Made by a program: the position numbers and the translations under genes
Origin: Clostridia bacterium
GTDB taxonomy: Bacteria > Bacillota > Clostridia > Oscillospirales > UBA644
DNA length: 64,000 nucleotides
NCBI GenBank assembly: GCA_017623475.1
Contig: JAGAPC010000020.1
Location: 1 to 64,000, forward strand
Direction of reading: 5' to 3'
Notes under the pieces: model-generated
Seen by the model: only the letters and a program-made list of their open reading frames with translations
What the model was told of the DNA's origin: nothing
Databases searched by the model: none
Part shown: positions 17,734-26,367 of the stretch, one piece after another
Layout of the letters: each line of letters begins with the position of its first letter
Position numbering within the stretch: position 1 is the first letter of the stretch

Positions 17734-18114
17734 ATGAATTTCCTTGCTTACTCCACCAACGTTCCGGCGGATCTGGCGGGGAAGATCGGGTACGGACTCG
17801 GCGTTACCGCCATCGGCGTCATCATCGTCTTTGCCGTTTTGATCTTAATCATGCTGGTTATCTACCTGTTTCAAGGCGTTTTTGGACAGAAATCCCATTC
17901 CCCCAAAAAACCCAATCCTCCTAAAGTGAAGGAATCTCCGTCGCCCGCTTCCTCGGACGTAAATCAGGAAGAGCTGGTTGCCGCCATCGCCGCCGCAACC
18001 GCCATGGCGCAGGAGGAACTGATCGTGGTTCTTGCCGCCGCCGTCGCCGCCCATGAGGGCTGTGATCCCGCATCCTCCCGATATCGGATCCGATCCTTCC
18101 GCCGTATTCTGTAA
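17734..18114 (+). CDS. OadG/MmdD-like small membrane subunit of a sodium pump decarboxylase
   Basis: A 126-residue protein with one membrane segment (about residues 22-48, VTAIGVIIVFAVLILIMLV), a Pro/Lys/Ser-rich linker and an Ala-rich C-terminal helix region ending RSFRRIL. The layout matches OadG_gamma proteins, which anchor the carboxyltransferase and biotin carrier to the membrane-embedded beta subunit. The C-terminal IRSFRRI-like end is characteristic of the delta/gamma subunits of methylmalonyl-CoA and oxaloacetate decarboxylases in Clostridia. One base separates it from the upstream stop. Low sequence complexity limits certainty, but position and topology agree. Confidence 0.82.
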   Translation: MNFLAYSTNVPADLAGKIGYGLGVTAIGVIIVFAVLILIMLVIYLFQGVFGQKSHSPKKPNPPKVKESPSPASSDVNQEELVAAIAAATAMAQEELIVVLAAAVAAHEGCDPASSRYRIRSFRRIL

Positions 18115-18157
18115 TTGACAACCTGAAATAAAACGAATGTTGAAAGGAATCAATATT

Positions 18158-18544
18158 ATGAAAAAGTATAACATTACCGTAAACGGAACCACCTACGAGG
18201 TCCTCGTGGAAGAAGCCGGCGTCGTTTCCGCCGCCCCCGTTGCCGCCCCGGTCGTTGCTGCTCCTGCCGCGGCTCCTGCTCCCGCCCCCGCCGCAGCTCC
18301 TGCCCCTGCTACCGTTGCGGCTCCCGCTGACGCAGAGCCCGTGAAGGCTCCCATGCCCGGCAACATCGTAAAGGTAAACGTGAAGGTCGGCGATGTGGTC
18401 AAGAAGGGGGACACTTTGTGCGTCCTCGAAGCCATGAAGATGGAAAACGACATCAAAGCAGGCAAGGACGGTACGATCACCGCGGTTCACGTAAATCAGG
18501 GTGCAACCGTCAATACCGGAGATCTGCTGGTTTCTCTTTCCTAA
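18158..18544 (+). CDS. Biotin carboxyl carrier protein of the decarboxylase/transcarboxylase
   Basis: A 128-residue protein with a short N-terminal domain ([15 protein letters not shown]), a flexible Ala/Pro linker (about residues 23-60) and a C-terminal biotinyl domain with EAMKME; the biotinylated lysine is K94. It carries the carboxyl group between the carboxyltransferases and the beta subunit. ATG 18158 is chosen because GAAAGGA lies 9 bases upstream; an in-frame ATG at 18137 would add seven residues and has no ribosome site. The Ala/Pro linker is encoded by GCC/GCT-CCC/CCT runs, a low-complexity stretch prone to length change. Confidence 0.93.
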   Translation: MKKYNITVNGTTYEVLVEEAGVVSAAPVAAPVVAAPAAAPAPAPAAAPAPATVAAPADAEPVKAPMPGNIVKVNVKVGDVVKKGDTLCVLEAMKMENDIKAGKDGTITAVHVNQGATVNTGDLLVSLS

Positions 18545-18568
18545 AAACAATAGGAAAGGATATATCCC

Positions 18569-19753
18569 ATGAGTGAAATTCTTGAAGTCCTGAAGGGCTT
18601 TGCGATGGAGTCCGGAGTTGCTCAATTCTTTGCGGACGGCGGCTGGAAAAACCTGATTATGATCGGGATTTCCTGCCTTTTGATCTATCTTGCCATCAAG
18701 CACAAGTTTGAGCCCCTTCTCCTGTTGCCCATCGCCTTCGGGATGCTTTTGACCAATCTGCCCATTTCCGGGCTGATGCACATGGAATTTTTTGAAGGCG
18801 GTTCCGTCAATATGGGGGAGATTATCGCCCACGGCGGTCTGTTCGATTGGCTCTATTTAGGGGTTAAATTCGGCATTTATCCGCCCTTGATCTTCCTGGG
18901 CGTCGGCGCGATGACCGATTTTACCCCCCTGATCGCCAACCCCAAAAGTATTCTTTTGGGTGCGGCCGCCCAGATCGGTATTTTTGCTACCTTCATTATT
19001 GCAATCTGCCTCGGCTTTACCCCGGCAGAGGCGGCGTCCATCGGAATTATCGGCGGCGCCGACGGTCCGACGGCAATTTTGGTTACCAAAACCTTAGCAC
19101 CCCACCTTTTGGGTGCGATCGCCGTTGCCGCATATTCTTACATGGCGCTGGTTCCGATCATTCAACCCCCCATCATGAAGGCGTTGACCACCAAAAAGGA
19201 ACGGATGATACGGATGGATCACCTTCGTCCCGTCTCCAAATTGGAAAAAATTCTGTTCCCCATCGTGGTTACCGTCGTCGTCATTCTGATTATCCCCGAT
19301 TCCGCACCGTTGATCGGGATGCTGATGCTCGGCAACCTTGCCAAGGAATGCGGCGTCGTGGATCGGATCAGCAAAACCGCCCAAAACGAGCTGATGAACA
19401 TTATCACCATTTTCCTGGGCTTGACGGTCGGTGCCACTGCCAAGGCGGATAACTTCCTCAGCGGAAAGACTCTGCTGATCATCATCATGGGCTTGTTCGC
19501 CTTCTGCCTTGCCACCGCCGCCGGCGTTCTGTTCGGAAAATTGATGTGCTGGGCAACCAAAGGGAAGGTCAACCCCCTCATCGGTGCCGCCGGTGTTTCC
19601 GCCGTTCCTATGGCGGCGCGGGTGGTCAATACCGTCGGTCAGCAGGAGGATCCCTCCAACTTCCTTTTGATGCACGCTATGGGTCCCAACGTCGCAGGGG
19701 TAATCGGCTCTGCCGTTGCCGCCGGCGTATTCCTCAATATGTTCGGCATTTAA
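18569..19753 (+). CDS. Sodium ion-translocating decarboxylase, beta subunit
   Basis: A 394-residue membrane protein of the OadB/MmdB/GcdB family. It decarboxylates carboxybiotin and exports Na+ in the process. Visible landmarks are [16 protein letters not shown] at the N-terminus, [19 protein letters not shown] (about residues 108-126), [12 protein letters not shown] (about 155-166, containing the aspartate implicated in Na+ transport in the Klebsiella enzyme), and [13 protein letters not shown] near the C-terminus. About nine to eleven hydrophobic segments. Ribosome site TAGGAAAGGA. It sits fourth in the operon, directly before the oxaloacetate-type carboxyltransferase. Confidence 0.94.
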   Translation: MSEILEVLKGFAMESGVAQFFADGGWKNLIMIGISCLLIYLAIKHKFEPLLLLPIAFGMLLTNLPISGLMHMEFFEGGSVNMGEIIAHGGLFDWLYLGVKFGIYPPLIFLGVGAMTDFTPLIANPKSILLGAAAQIGIFATFIIAICLGFTPAEAASIGIIGGADGPTAILVTKTLAPHLLGAIAVAAYSYMALVPIIQPPIMKALTTKKERMIRMDHLRPVSKLEKILFPIVVTVVVILIIPDSAPLIGMLMLGNLAKECGVVDRISKTAQNELMNIITIFLGLTVGATAKADNFLSGKTLLIIIMGLFAFCLATAAGVLFGKLMCWATKGKVNPLIGAAGVSAVPMAARVVNTVGQQEDPSNFLLMHAMGPNVAGVIGSAVAAGVFLNMFGI

Positions 19754-19774
19754 TTAGTGAAAGGGAATTTAACT

Positions 19775-21163
19775 ATGAGTCAAGTGAAAGTTACCGAAAC
19801 CATCCTGCGGGACGCCCACCAATCGCTGGTCGCCACCCGTATGACGATGGACGAAATGCTTCCCGCCCTCGACCTTTTGGATAAGGTCGGTTTTAACGCG
19901 CTGGAGGCTTGGGGCGGTGCCACCTTCGATTCCTGCCTGCGCTTTTTGGATGAAGATCCCTGGCAGAGATTGCGCACCATCCGCGACCACGTAAAAAACA
20001 CGAAACTGCAAATGCTTCTGCGCGGACAGAACCTTTTGGGCTACCGTAATTATTCCGACGACGTCGTGGAATATTTCGTTCAGAAATCCCTCGCCAACGG
20101 CATCGACGTGATCCGTATTTTCGACGCCCTCAACGATCCCCGGAATCTGAATACTGCCGTCAAGGCGGCGGTAAAAGAGGGGGGACACGTCCAGGCGGCG
20201 TTCAGTTACACCCTGTCTCCGGTGCATAACACCGAATCCTTCGTGAAATTCGCCAAACAGCTGGAGGAAATGGGAGCCTCGTCCATTTGCGTTAAGGATA
20301 TGGCAGGGCTTTTGGTGCCTTACACCACCTACGAGCTGATCAAGGCGCTGAAGGAAAATGTGAAGATCCCCATCGAGCTTCATACCCACTATACCACCGG
20401 TATGGCGTCGATGGTTCTAATGAAGGCGGTTGAAGCCGGTGTTGACATTATCGACACCGCATTGTCTCCCTTGTCTATGGGTACTTCCCAGCCTTCCACC
20501 GAAGTTATGGTTGCCGCACTGCAGGGCACGGAATACGATACCGGGCTGGATCTGAATACCTTGAACGAGGCTGCAAAGATCTTCGCGCCTCTTCGGGAAA
20601 AATACCTCAAAAGCGGACTTCTCAATCCCAAGGTCATGGGGGTTGACGTCAACGGTCTTTTGTATCAAGTTCCCGGCGGAATGTTGTCGAACCTGGTCTC
20701 CCAGCTGAAGCAGATGGGACAGGAGGACAAATACCAAGCCGTTCTCGAGGAAGTTCCCCGGGTGCGTGCCGACGCAGGTTATCCTCCCCTCGTAACGCCC
20801 ACGTCCCAAATCGTCGGAACCCAGGCGGTCTTTAACGTGATCTTCGGTCGTTACCAGAACGTATCCAAGGAATTCCGCGGATTGGTCAAGGGAGAATACG
20901 GAAAAACCCCCGTGGAGATCGATCCCGAATTCCGCAAGCAGATTTTGGGCGACGATCAACCCATTACCTGCCGTCCCGCCGATCTGATCGAGCCGGAATT
21001 GGAAACCCTGCGGGAAAAGGTCAAGCAGTACGAGGAACAGCCGGAAGACGTTCTTTCTTACGCTCTGTTTGAACAGGTTGCCACCAAATTCTTCCAAAGC
21101 CGCCAGGCGAAAAAATACGGCGTTGATTCCGTCCACGGAGCCGACGGCGTCCATCCCGTCTGA
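19775..21163 (+). CDS. Oxaloacetate decarboxylase alpha / pyruvate carboxylase subunit B-type carboxyltransferase
   Basis: A 462-residue TIM-barrel carboxyltransferase (HMGL-like plus PYC_OADA domains) that takes carboxyl from oxaloacetate onto biotin, or the reverse. It shows ETILRDAHQSLVATRM at the start, WGGATFDSCLRFL, NGIDVIRIFDALND, IELHTHYTTGMA and QPSTEVMVAALQG. Like the transcarboxylase 5S subunit it has no fused biotin domain; the free carrier at 18158 would serve. ATG 19775 lies 9 bases from AAAGGGA; an upstream in-frame GTG at 19757 lacks a site. Last gene of the operon, followed by a strong terminator. Confidence 0.93.
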   Translation: MSQVKVTETILRDAHQSLVATRMTMDEMLPALDLLDKVGFNALEAWGGATFDSCLRFLDEDPWQRLRTIRDHVKNTKLQMLLRGQNLLGYRNYSDDVVEYFVQKSLANGIDVIRIFDALNDPRNLNTAVKAAVKEGGHVQAAFSYTLSPVHNTESFVKFAKQLEEMGASSICVKDMAGLLVPYTTYELIKALKENVKIPIELHTHYTTGMASMVLMKAVEAGVDIIDTALSPLSMGTSQPSTEVMVAALQGTEYDTGLDLNTLNEAAKIFAPLREKYLKSGLLNPKVMGVDVNGLLYQVPGGMLSNLVSQLKQMGQEDKYQAVLEEVPRVRADAGYPPLVTPTSQIVGTQAVFNVIFGRYQNVSKEFRGLVKGEYGKTPVEIDPEFRKQILGDDQPITCRPADLIEPELETLREKVKQYEEQPEDVLSYALFEQVATKFFQSRQAKKYGVDSVHGADGVHPV

Positions 21164-21177
21164 TTGAATTGAGAATA

Positions 21178-21208
21178 CTCTCCCGAATTTCGGTTCGGGA
21201 GAGTTTTT
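21178..21208 (+). terminator. Intrinsic terminator of the decarboxylase operon
   Basis: Ten-base stem CTCTCCCGAA (21178-21187) with TTCGGGAGAG (21194-21203), then five T. Confidence 0.93.
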
Positions 21209-21211
21209 ATA

Positions 21212-21240
21212 TTGACATTTTGCGGCAGGCGTGTTATAAT
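21212..21240 (+). promoter_or_regulatory. Sigma-A promoter for the ABC transporter
   Basis: TTGACA at 21212-21217, 17 bases, TATAAT at 21235-21240, immediately after the upstream terminator. Confidence 0.87.
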
Positions 21241-21286
21241 AAAGAAGAGTAAAAATAAGGAAGAAAATATTGAGAGGAGAATGAAT

Positions 21287-23206
21287 ATGCCCCCGGGAGG
21301 AAGAATGCCCTACGAGCATAAAAAGGTTGCTCCGCCGAAGGATTTTTTGGATTTCTTTCGGTATTTGAAAGAGGTTTTCGGTGGATTTTTCACCCGATTT
21401 TTCTACGTCGTCACCTTGGTTTGGGCGTCGGGAAGGTGGATCATGTTCCTCCTTTCCTTTATCGCGTTGTTCCAAGGGGTTACCCCCATCCTCGGTTCTT
21501 TGATTTCCAAAAACATCTTAAACGAGCTGCAAAACGTCATCCGTCTCGGCGGACTTCCCGCATCGGATTTCTGGACGTCGCCGGTTCTTTATTTCTTGAT
21601 CTTTTTCTTTTCCTATCAGCTGCTTCTTCGGATCGTAAACAACGTCAGCAGTGCCCTGAATCAGATCGCCGGGGAAAAGGTGGTTCAGCAGGTCAAGGTT
21701 CGGATCATGGAAAAATCCAAAAATCTCGACCTTGCCTCCTTTGACGATTCCTCCTTCTACGAACGGATGGAAAACGCCAATCGGGAAGCGGGACACCGCC
21801 CTCTGCAGATCTTGTCCGAAACCTTCGGGATCGTCAGCACCGTCATCGAATTTATCAGTTACTTATTGGTGCTTCTCTCCGTCCCCGGTCTTTGGTGGTC
21901 TGCGCCCGTCGTGGTCGCCATTTCCATTCCCTCTGCGGTCATCAATTATATCTACCGCAACAAGCATTTTCGCTATCTCCGCTGGCGCTCCAAGGAACGC
22001 CGTCAGATGCACTATTATTCCGAATTGCTCGTGGATAAAGACAAGGTCAAGGAGGTGCGCCTCTTTGATTTGGCAGACACCTTCATCGGACGCTATCTTT
22101 CGGTGTTTCGTACCTATTACGTGGGGCTTCGCCGTCTGATCGTGCAGGAAAGCGCCCTTCATATCGCCATCGCCCTGCTCTCTTGTCTGACGAACTTTAC
22201 CTTTTACGCTCTGATCGCCCTCAAGGTCTTTACCGGGGATATCATGATCGGGGATTACACCCTATATACCGGCGCGATCCTGTCCGTGGCAAACTGCGTT
22301 TCCACCCTGATTAACCGTTCCGGCTCGATCTACGAGGGAACCCTGTTCATTGATAATCTGATCTCCTTCCTGAAAGAGCCCTGCACCGTCCGTTCCCCCA
22401 AAAAACCCGCCGCCCTTGTTCGGGGCATCGGACATCGGGTGGAGTTCAAAAACGTCTCCTTCCGCTATCCGGGGACCGAAAAGGACGTTCTCAAAGGCTT
22501 GAATTTCGTCCTGGAACCGGGGCAGACGATGGTATTGGTCGGCTTGAACGGCGCGGGAAAAACCACGTTGATCAAGCTCCTTACCCGACTGTACGATCCC
22601 ACGGAAGGACAAATTCTTTTGGACGGCGTGGATCTGCGGGAATACGATCTGAAGGATCTTTATCAGATGTTCGGAATCATCTTTCAGGATTTCGGCAAAT
22701 ACGCCGAAACGGTGGAGGAAAACGTCCGTTTCGGGGATATTCACCGAAACGCGGATCCCGACCAGATGCAAAGCGCCATCGAGCAAGCCTCTGCCAAAGA
22801 GTTCGTGGAAGCCCTGCCCGAAGGCATGAACACTCCCCTCATGCGGATTTTTGAACGCAACGGCATCGAGCTTTCCATCGGTCAATGGCAAAAATTAGCC
22901 ATCGCGCGGGCGTTTTATTCCGAATCCGACGTCTTGATTCTGGACGAACCCACCCCCTCCCTCGATCCCATCGCGGAGCAGGAAATTTTCCACCAATTCG
23001 ACCAGCTTCGGGAAGGGAAGACCACCATTTTCGTCTCCCACCGTCTTTCCAGCGCCACCGTGGCGGACACGGTTTTGGTGTTGGAAAACGGCAAGGTGGA
23101 GGAGATGGGGCACCACGATCAACTCATGGCGCAAAAGGGAAAATATTATCAACTCTTTACCACCCAGGCAGAGCGCTACCGTTCCGCCCCCGACGATAAA
23201 ATTTAA
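21287..23206 (+). CDS. ABC transporter, fused permease and ATPase (exporter half-transporter)
   Basis: A 639-residue type IV exporter half-molecule. The N-terminal half has about six membrane helices; the C-terminal half is the nucleotide-binding domain with Walker A GLNGAGKTT (about residues 418-426), signature LSIGQ (about 528; the usual LSGGQ has Gly at the third place), Walker B VLILDEP (about 550) and the switch histidine in FVSHRLS. It must dimerise; no second half-transporter is adjacent, so a homodimer is likely. Substrate unknown. ATG 21287 is 7 bases from GAGGAG; an ATG six bases earlier is too close. It has its own promoter and terminator. Confidence 0.9.
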   Translation: MPPGGRMPYEHKKVAPPKDFLDFFRYLKEVFGGFFTRFFYVVTLVWASGRWIMFLLSFIALFQGVTPILGSLISKNILNELQNVIRLGGLPASDFWTSPVLYFLIFFFSYQLLLRIVNNVSSALNQIAGEKVVQQVKVRIMEKSKNLDLASFDDSSFYERMENANREAGHRPLQILSETFGIVSTVIEFISYLLVLLSVPGLWWSAPVVVAISIPSAVINYIYRNKHFRYLRWRSKERRQMHYYSELLVDKDKVKEVRLFDLADTFIGRYLSVFRTYYVGLRRLIVQESALHIAIALLSCLTNFTFYALIALKVFTGDIMIGDYTLYTGAILSVANCVSTLINRSGSIYEGTLFIDNLISFLKEPCTVRSPKKPAALVRGIGHRVEFKNVSFRYPGTEKDVLKGLNFVLEPGQTMVLVGLNGAGKTTLIKLLTRLYDPTEGQILLDGVDLREYDLKDLYQMFGIIFQDFGKYAETVEENVRFGDIHRNADPDQMQSAIEQASAKEFVEALPEGMNTPLMRIFERNGIELSIGQWQKLAIARAFYSESDVLILDEPTPSLDPIAEQEIFHQFDQLREGKTTIFVSHRLSSATVADTVLVLENGKVEEMGHHDQLMAQKGKYYQLFTTQAERYRSAPDDKI

Positions 23207-23219
23207 AAATAATCTTCCG

Positions 23220-23255
23220 AAAAAGAACGCCTGTGCAAACGCAGGCGTTCTTTTT
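23220..23255. terminator. Intrinsic terminator after the ABC transporter
   Basis: AAAAAGAACGCCTG pairs with CAGGCGTTCTTTTT across a short loop; A and T tails make it symmetrical. Confidence 0.9.
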
Positions 23256-23337
23256 GATCTGCAAAATCCCGTTGCGCGACGGAACAAAAAGTAATCAAAT
23301 TTTTATGACGGTTTTGTACGAGTTTTTCGTTTTCGTC

Positions 23338-23366
23338 TTGACTTGAAGAAAAAAGACGGTTAAAAT
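23338..23366 (+). promoter_or_regulatory. Sigma-A promoter for the AraC-phosphoesterase-lipoprotein operon
   Basis: TTGACT at 23338-23343, 17 bases, TAAAAT at 23361-23366. Confidence 0.7.
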
Positions 23367-23441
23367 AATAATTGGAAGAACGATGAGAAACAAGATCAAT
23401 CGCAAGGAAAGGAGAGGGTTCGTATTCGCTGGAATTTCGTT

Positions 23442-24320
23442 TTGGATCTACGGTCGGTTTTAAATTACGTAGAAGAAAATTTCCGCAGAGATATCGGGGT
23501 AAAAGACGTCGCTTCGGTGGTCGGATACTCTCCCCGCCATTGTAATCATTTATTTAAAAAATATTTTGGGGAAACCATCGGGGAATATCTCCGCTACCTG
23601 CGGATGAACGTCGCGCGGGAGGAGTTCGACCGGGGCGAGTTGGTCAAAACGGTTATGCGGAATCTTTCCTATAAATCGGAAAGCGCCTTTACCTCTGCCT
23701 TCCGCAGTCAGTTCGGCGTTACCCCCTCCGAATATATTAAAACCCGCAACGCCGCAACCCGATACGTCAAGTGCTACGAATGGCGGGATCGCCCGGAGAA
23801 TTGGGGATCGGGCGCGAACCCCACCTCCGACGGATTGTGGGAGTTTGCCTATTTTGTTCCGGCGGAAGGAAAATACGACTTGATGCTTTGGCGGAGCGAG
23901 AATTTTATCGCCCCCTTTACCGATCCGATCCCGGAAGATCCCAGATGGTACTGTCTTCACCGCTATTACGGATACGGATTCCATTCCGCGGCAACCCAGC
24001 ACGCCGTAAAAAGCTTTATTTGTCCTCATTCCGGCACGGTAGAGCTGTTTTTCTCCGTGGGACGGCAGATTAAGGTCATGCGGAAATCCAGCCCCTGTAA
24101 GGTAACGCTGCTTCACAACGGCGCGCCGTTGGACGATCTGAAAAGCGCGGCGCTCCTCGATACGGTCGAGCCGGTCTATCTGACCGCAACCTTAAACGTA
24201 AGGGCGGGAGATCGGATCAGCATTTTGCAGGATTCCTTGGGCAACAACTATTGGGACGGCGTAATGCTTTACCGCCAGAGAATCGGCTATCTGACCGTAG
24301 AACCCGGCAAGGAGAACTGA
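23442..24320 (+). CDS. AraC-family regulator with N-terminal HTH and C-terminal beta-sandwich-like domain
   Basis: About 292 residues. The DNA-binding domain is at the N-terminus (about residues 1-100): DIGVKDVASVVGYSPRHCNHLFKKYFG is the first helix-turn-helix region (quoted in full order but split here: DIGVKDVASVVGYS, then PRHCNHLFKKYFG) and SESAFTSAFRSQFGVTPSEY the second. The C-terminal 190 residues are rich in aromatic residues and beta-strand patterns (GLWEFAYFVPAEG, FICPHSGTVELFFSVG) and look like a carbohydrate-binding-type sandwich. Most AraC proteins have the reverse order. The coordinate given uses TTG 23442, but AAGGAGAGG at 23409-23417 fits an in-frame ATT at 23424 better. It is followed after one base by a phosphoesterase gene, then a lipoprotein and the giant esterase, which are its likely targets. 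Confidence 0.8.
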   Translation: MDLRSVLNYVEENFRRDIGVKDVASVVGYSPRHCNHLFKKYFGETIGEYLRYLRMNVAREEFDRGELVKTVMRNLSYKSESAFTSAFRSQFGVTPSEYIKTRNAATRYVKCYEWRDRPENWGSGANPTSDGLWEFAYFVPAEGKYDLMLWRSENFIAPFTDPIPEDPRWYCLHRYYGYGFHSAATQHAVKSFICPHSGTVELFFSVGRQIKVMRKSSPCKVTLLHNGAPLDDLKSAALLDTVEPVYLTATLNVRAGDRISILQDSLGNNYWDGVMLYRQRIGYLTVEPGKEN

Positions 24321-24321
24321 T

Positions 24322-25146
24322 ATGTATTTAAAGCCGAAAAAAATACACCTGCATTTGGGATTGGAAAAACCCCTTCGCATTTTACATCTTACCGACCTGC
24401 ACCTTTCCCTGTCCGACGACCGGGACAGTGACGAGCAACGGGAATGGGCGGCAAAGCGCCGCGAGATCTTCTTTCGGGAGGCAGAATCCCCCTCCCGGGA
24501 TCCCGTAGGCTTCTTCGAGGAGGCGATGGAATACGCCAAGCAGTTCGATTATACCGTAATCACCGGCGATATTTTAGACGGCTTGGGACACGCCAACATC
24601 GAAACGGCGCGGCGCATCCTTTCGGGGAAAGAGTACTTATACTGTTTGGGAAATCACGAGTTCTGCACCATGAAATTGGATGCAAAGCCCGAGGAACGGG
24701 AATCCATCCGATCGTTGCTGAAAACCGTCTTCCGGGGCAATCTTACCCTGGACAGTCACCTGGTGGGTGGCGTCAACCTAATTGCCGCGGACAATTCCGG
24801 CTACCGCTGGACGGAAGAGCAGTACGAGCTTTTGCAGCAAGAGGTCGCCAAGGGCTATCCGATTTTACTCTTCACCCACAGCCCTCTGGAAAACGGAATC
24901 CGCACCCTGGATCCCGCCTTTGACCGACGGACGGGCGTGATTTATAACCACATTGTAAAAAACTACGGGGAAGAGGCAATCCCCACCACCCGTAAGGTAA
25001 CAGACTATATCGCCAATGAGCCTTTGATCAAAGCCACCTTCGGCGGTCATTTCCACGCGGACTTCGTCAACGAGTTCGGAAATAAAACCACCTATATCTT
25101 GGGCGGCTTGTTCAAGGGAATCGTCGGTGAAATCCATATTGATTAG
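24322..25146 (+). CDS. Calcineurin-like metallophosphoesterase
   Basis: A 274-residue dinuclear metal phosphoesterase without a signal peptide. The ligand motifs are in order: LTDLHLS (D-x-H, about residues 25-31), ITGDILDGLG (GD, about 79), LGNHEF (GNH-E, about 111-116), FTHSP (about 187) and GGHFHADF (GH-x-H, about 238-245). Substrate unknown; such enzymes act on phosphodiesters, nucleotides or phosphoproteins. Insert residues 30-60 (RDSDEQREWAAKRREIF) are charged and unusual. AAGGAG precedes the ATG, which is one base after the AraC stop, so the two are co-translated. Confidence 0.87.
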   Translation: MYLKPKKIHLHLGLEKPLRILHLTDLHLSLSDDRDSDEQREWAAKRREIFFREAESPSRDPVGFFEEAMEYAKQFDYTVITGDILDGLGHANIETARRILSGKEYLYCLGNHEFCTMKLDAKPEERESIRSLLKTVFRGNLTLDSHLVGGVNLIAADNSGYRWTEEQYELLQQEVAKGYPILLFTHSPLENGIRTLDPAFDRRTGVIYNHIVKNYGEEAIPTTRKVTDYIANEPLIKATFGGHFHADFVNEFGNKTTYILGGLFKGIVGEIHID

Positions 25147-25157
25147 GAGATATGCGT

Positions 25158-26291
25158 ATGAAACGCTTTTTATCCTTCCTTTTTATCCTTGTTTTGGCTC
25201 TTTCTTTTGCGGCCTGCGGAACCACGGAGCAAACCCCCTCCGATTCGGTTTCCTCGACGGAAAGCACCTCGTCGGACACCCAATCCTCCGATACGGATAA
25301 AGAGCCCGAAGCCGTGGTTTATGATCCCGACCTGGAGCATAAATTCATCGTTACCGATCAGGAAACGAAGAGCATCGTGGTTTACGATCTGAACAAGTGT
25401 AACGGAGATTTTACACAGCTCACCGACGATTCTCTCTGCATCGTGTGGGAATGGAAATGGGCGGAGGATCCCAATTCGAAATTTGTCTCACACACGGGCT
25501 TGGATTCCGCAAAATACCGCTATTCTCCGGTGTATGAAAAGGACGTCGTCGTTGCCTGCTCCTCCTCCGGCTGGGTCGGTATAATCGATTATGAAGCCCG
25601 CGCCCTTCTGTGGGAGGACGATCTGGGCGGAAGCCCCCATTCCGTGGAAATGCTGCCCAACGGTGACGTCGTCGTTGCCGACGCCTTCGCCGACCTTTCC
25701 GGAAAGAACGGACGCTTCGTATATTACGCCCTTTCCGCAGGGGTTTTCGACGCCCCCGTCCATCAGATTTCCGGAACCTCGCCCCACGGCGTTTCCTGGG
25801 ATCCGGAAGAAAACTGCGTTTGGGGCTTGGACGTGCTGGGTGTAATTTGCATCAATGTCAGCGGTATGGGGACGGAAACTGCAAAGCTGGTTCAGATCTC
25901 CGGAATGGACGTAACCTTTAAAGACGGAAAAATCGGCGGTCACGCCCTTGCGCCCATCGGCGGAGAGCCGGGGAAATATTGGGTTTCCAACAATTCGGAT
26001 CTTCAGGTCTTCGATTCCGAAACGGGAACGATTACAAACTCCTACGCAAGCAAAAAGATCCTTACCATGGCGGAAATCAAGGGGATCTGCTCCTTTGCCG
26101 ACGGCACCGTGATTCAGGCGGTCGTCCATATCGGCGGCGAGTGTGATAAGTATTACAGCAACGGACTGCGCCTCATCGTCAAGGAGTTGTCCTCGGGCAA
26201 GGTGACCAAGGCGGTCGATAAGGAAATCATCGTCCCCTTCCAGCACCGCGGCTTTTATAAAGTGCAACCCTTTACCAAGGATTATCAGTAA
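25158..26291 (+). CDS. Lipoprotein with beta-propeller-like repeats (resembles DUF6528)
   Basis: A 377-residue lipoprotein: signal peptide with lipobox SFAAC, then a Ser/Thr/Asp-rich linker (about residues 20-55) and a globular region with repeated blade-like segments (KFIVTDQETKSIVVYDL, VVACSSSGWVGIIDYEA, VEMLPNGDVVVADAF, GVSWDPEENCVWGLDVLG). By memory this corresponds to the family catalogued as DUF6528; the function is unknown. The ATG at 25158 lies 8 bases from AGGAG, better than the in-frame ATG at 25152 (2 bases). It sits between the phosphoesterase and the giant esterase, suggesting an extracellular, membrane-tethered role in the same process. Confidence 0.75.
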   Translation: MKRFLSFLFILVLALSFAACGTTEQTPSDSVSSTESTSSDTQSSDTDKEPEAVVYDPDLEHKFIVTDQETKSIVVYDLNKCNGDFTQLTDDSLCIVWEWKWAEDPNSKFVSHTGLDSAKYRYSPVYEKDVVVACSSSGWVGIIDYEARALLWEDDLGGSPHSVEMLPNGDVVVADAFADLSGKNGRFVYYALSAGVFDAPVHQISGTSPHGVSWDPEENCVWGLDVLGVICINVSGMGTETAKLVQISGMDVTFKDGKIGGHALAPIGGEPGKYWVSNNSDLQVFDSETGTITNSYASKKILTMAEIKGICSFADGTVIQAVVHIGGECDKYYSNGLRLIVKELSSGKVTKAVDKEIIVPFQHRGFYKVQPFTKDYQ

Positions 26292-26316
26292 CAAAGCAAT
26301 TCCCCCGAAAATACCG

Positions 26317-26331
26317 CCGTTACTGTAACGG
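26317..26331. promoter_or_regulatory. Palindrome in the gap before the giant esterase gene
   Basis: CCGTTAC-T-GTAACGG is a perfect 15-base palindrome in the 76-base gap. There is no proper T-run and no consensus promoter in the gap, so it could be an operator, a partial terminator or an mRNA processing hairpin. Confidence 0.4.
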
Positions 26332-26367
26332 TGTTTACATAAATATTTAAAGAGAGGAAGATTTCCT

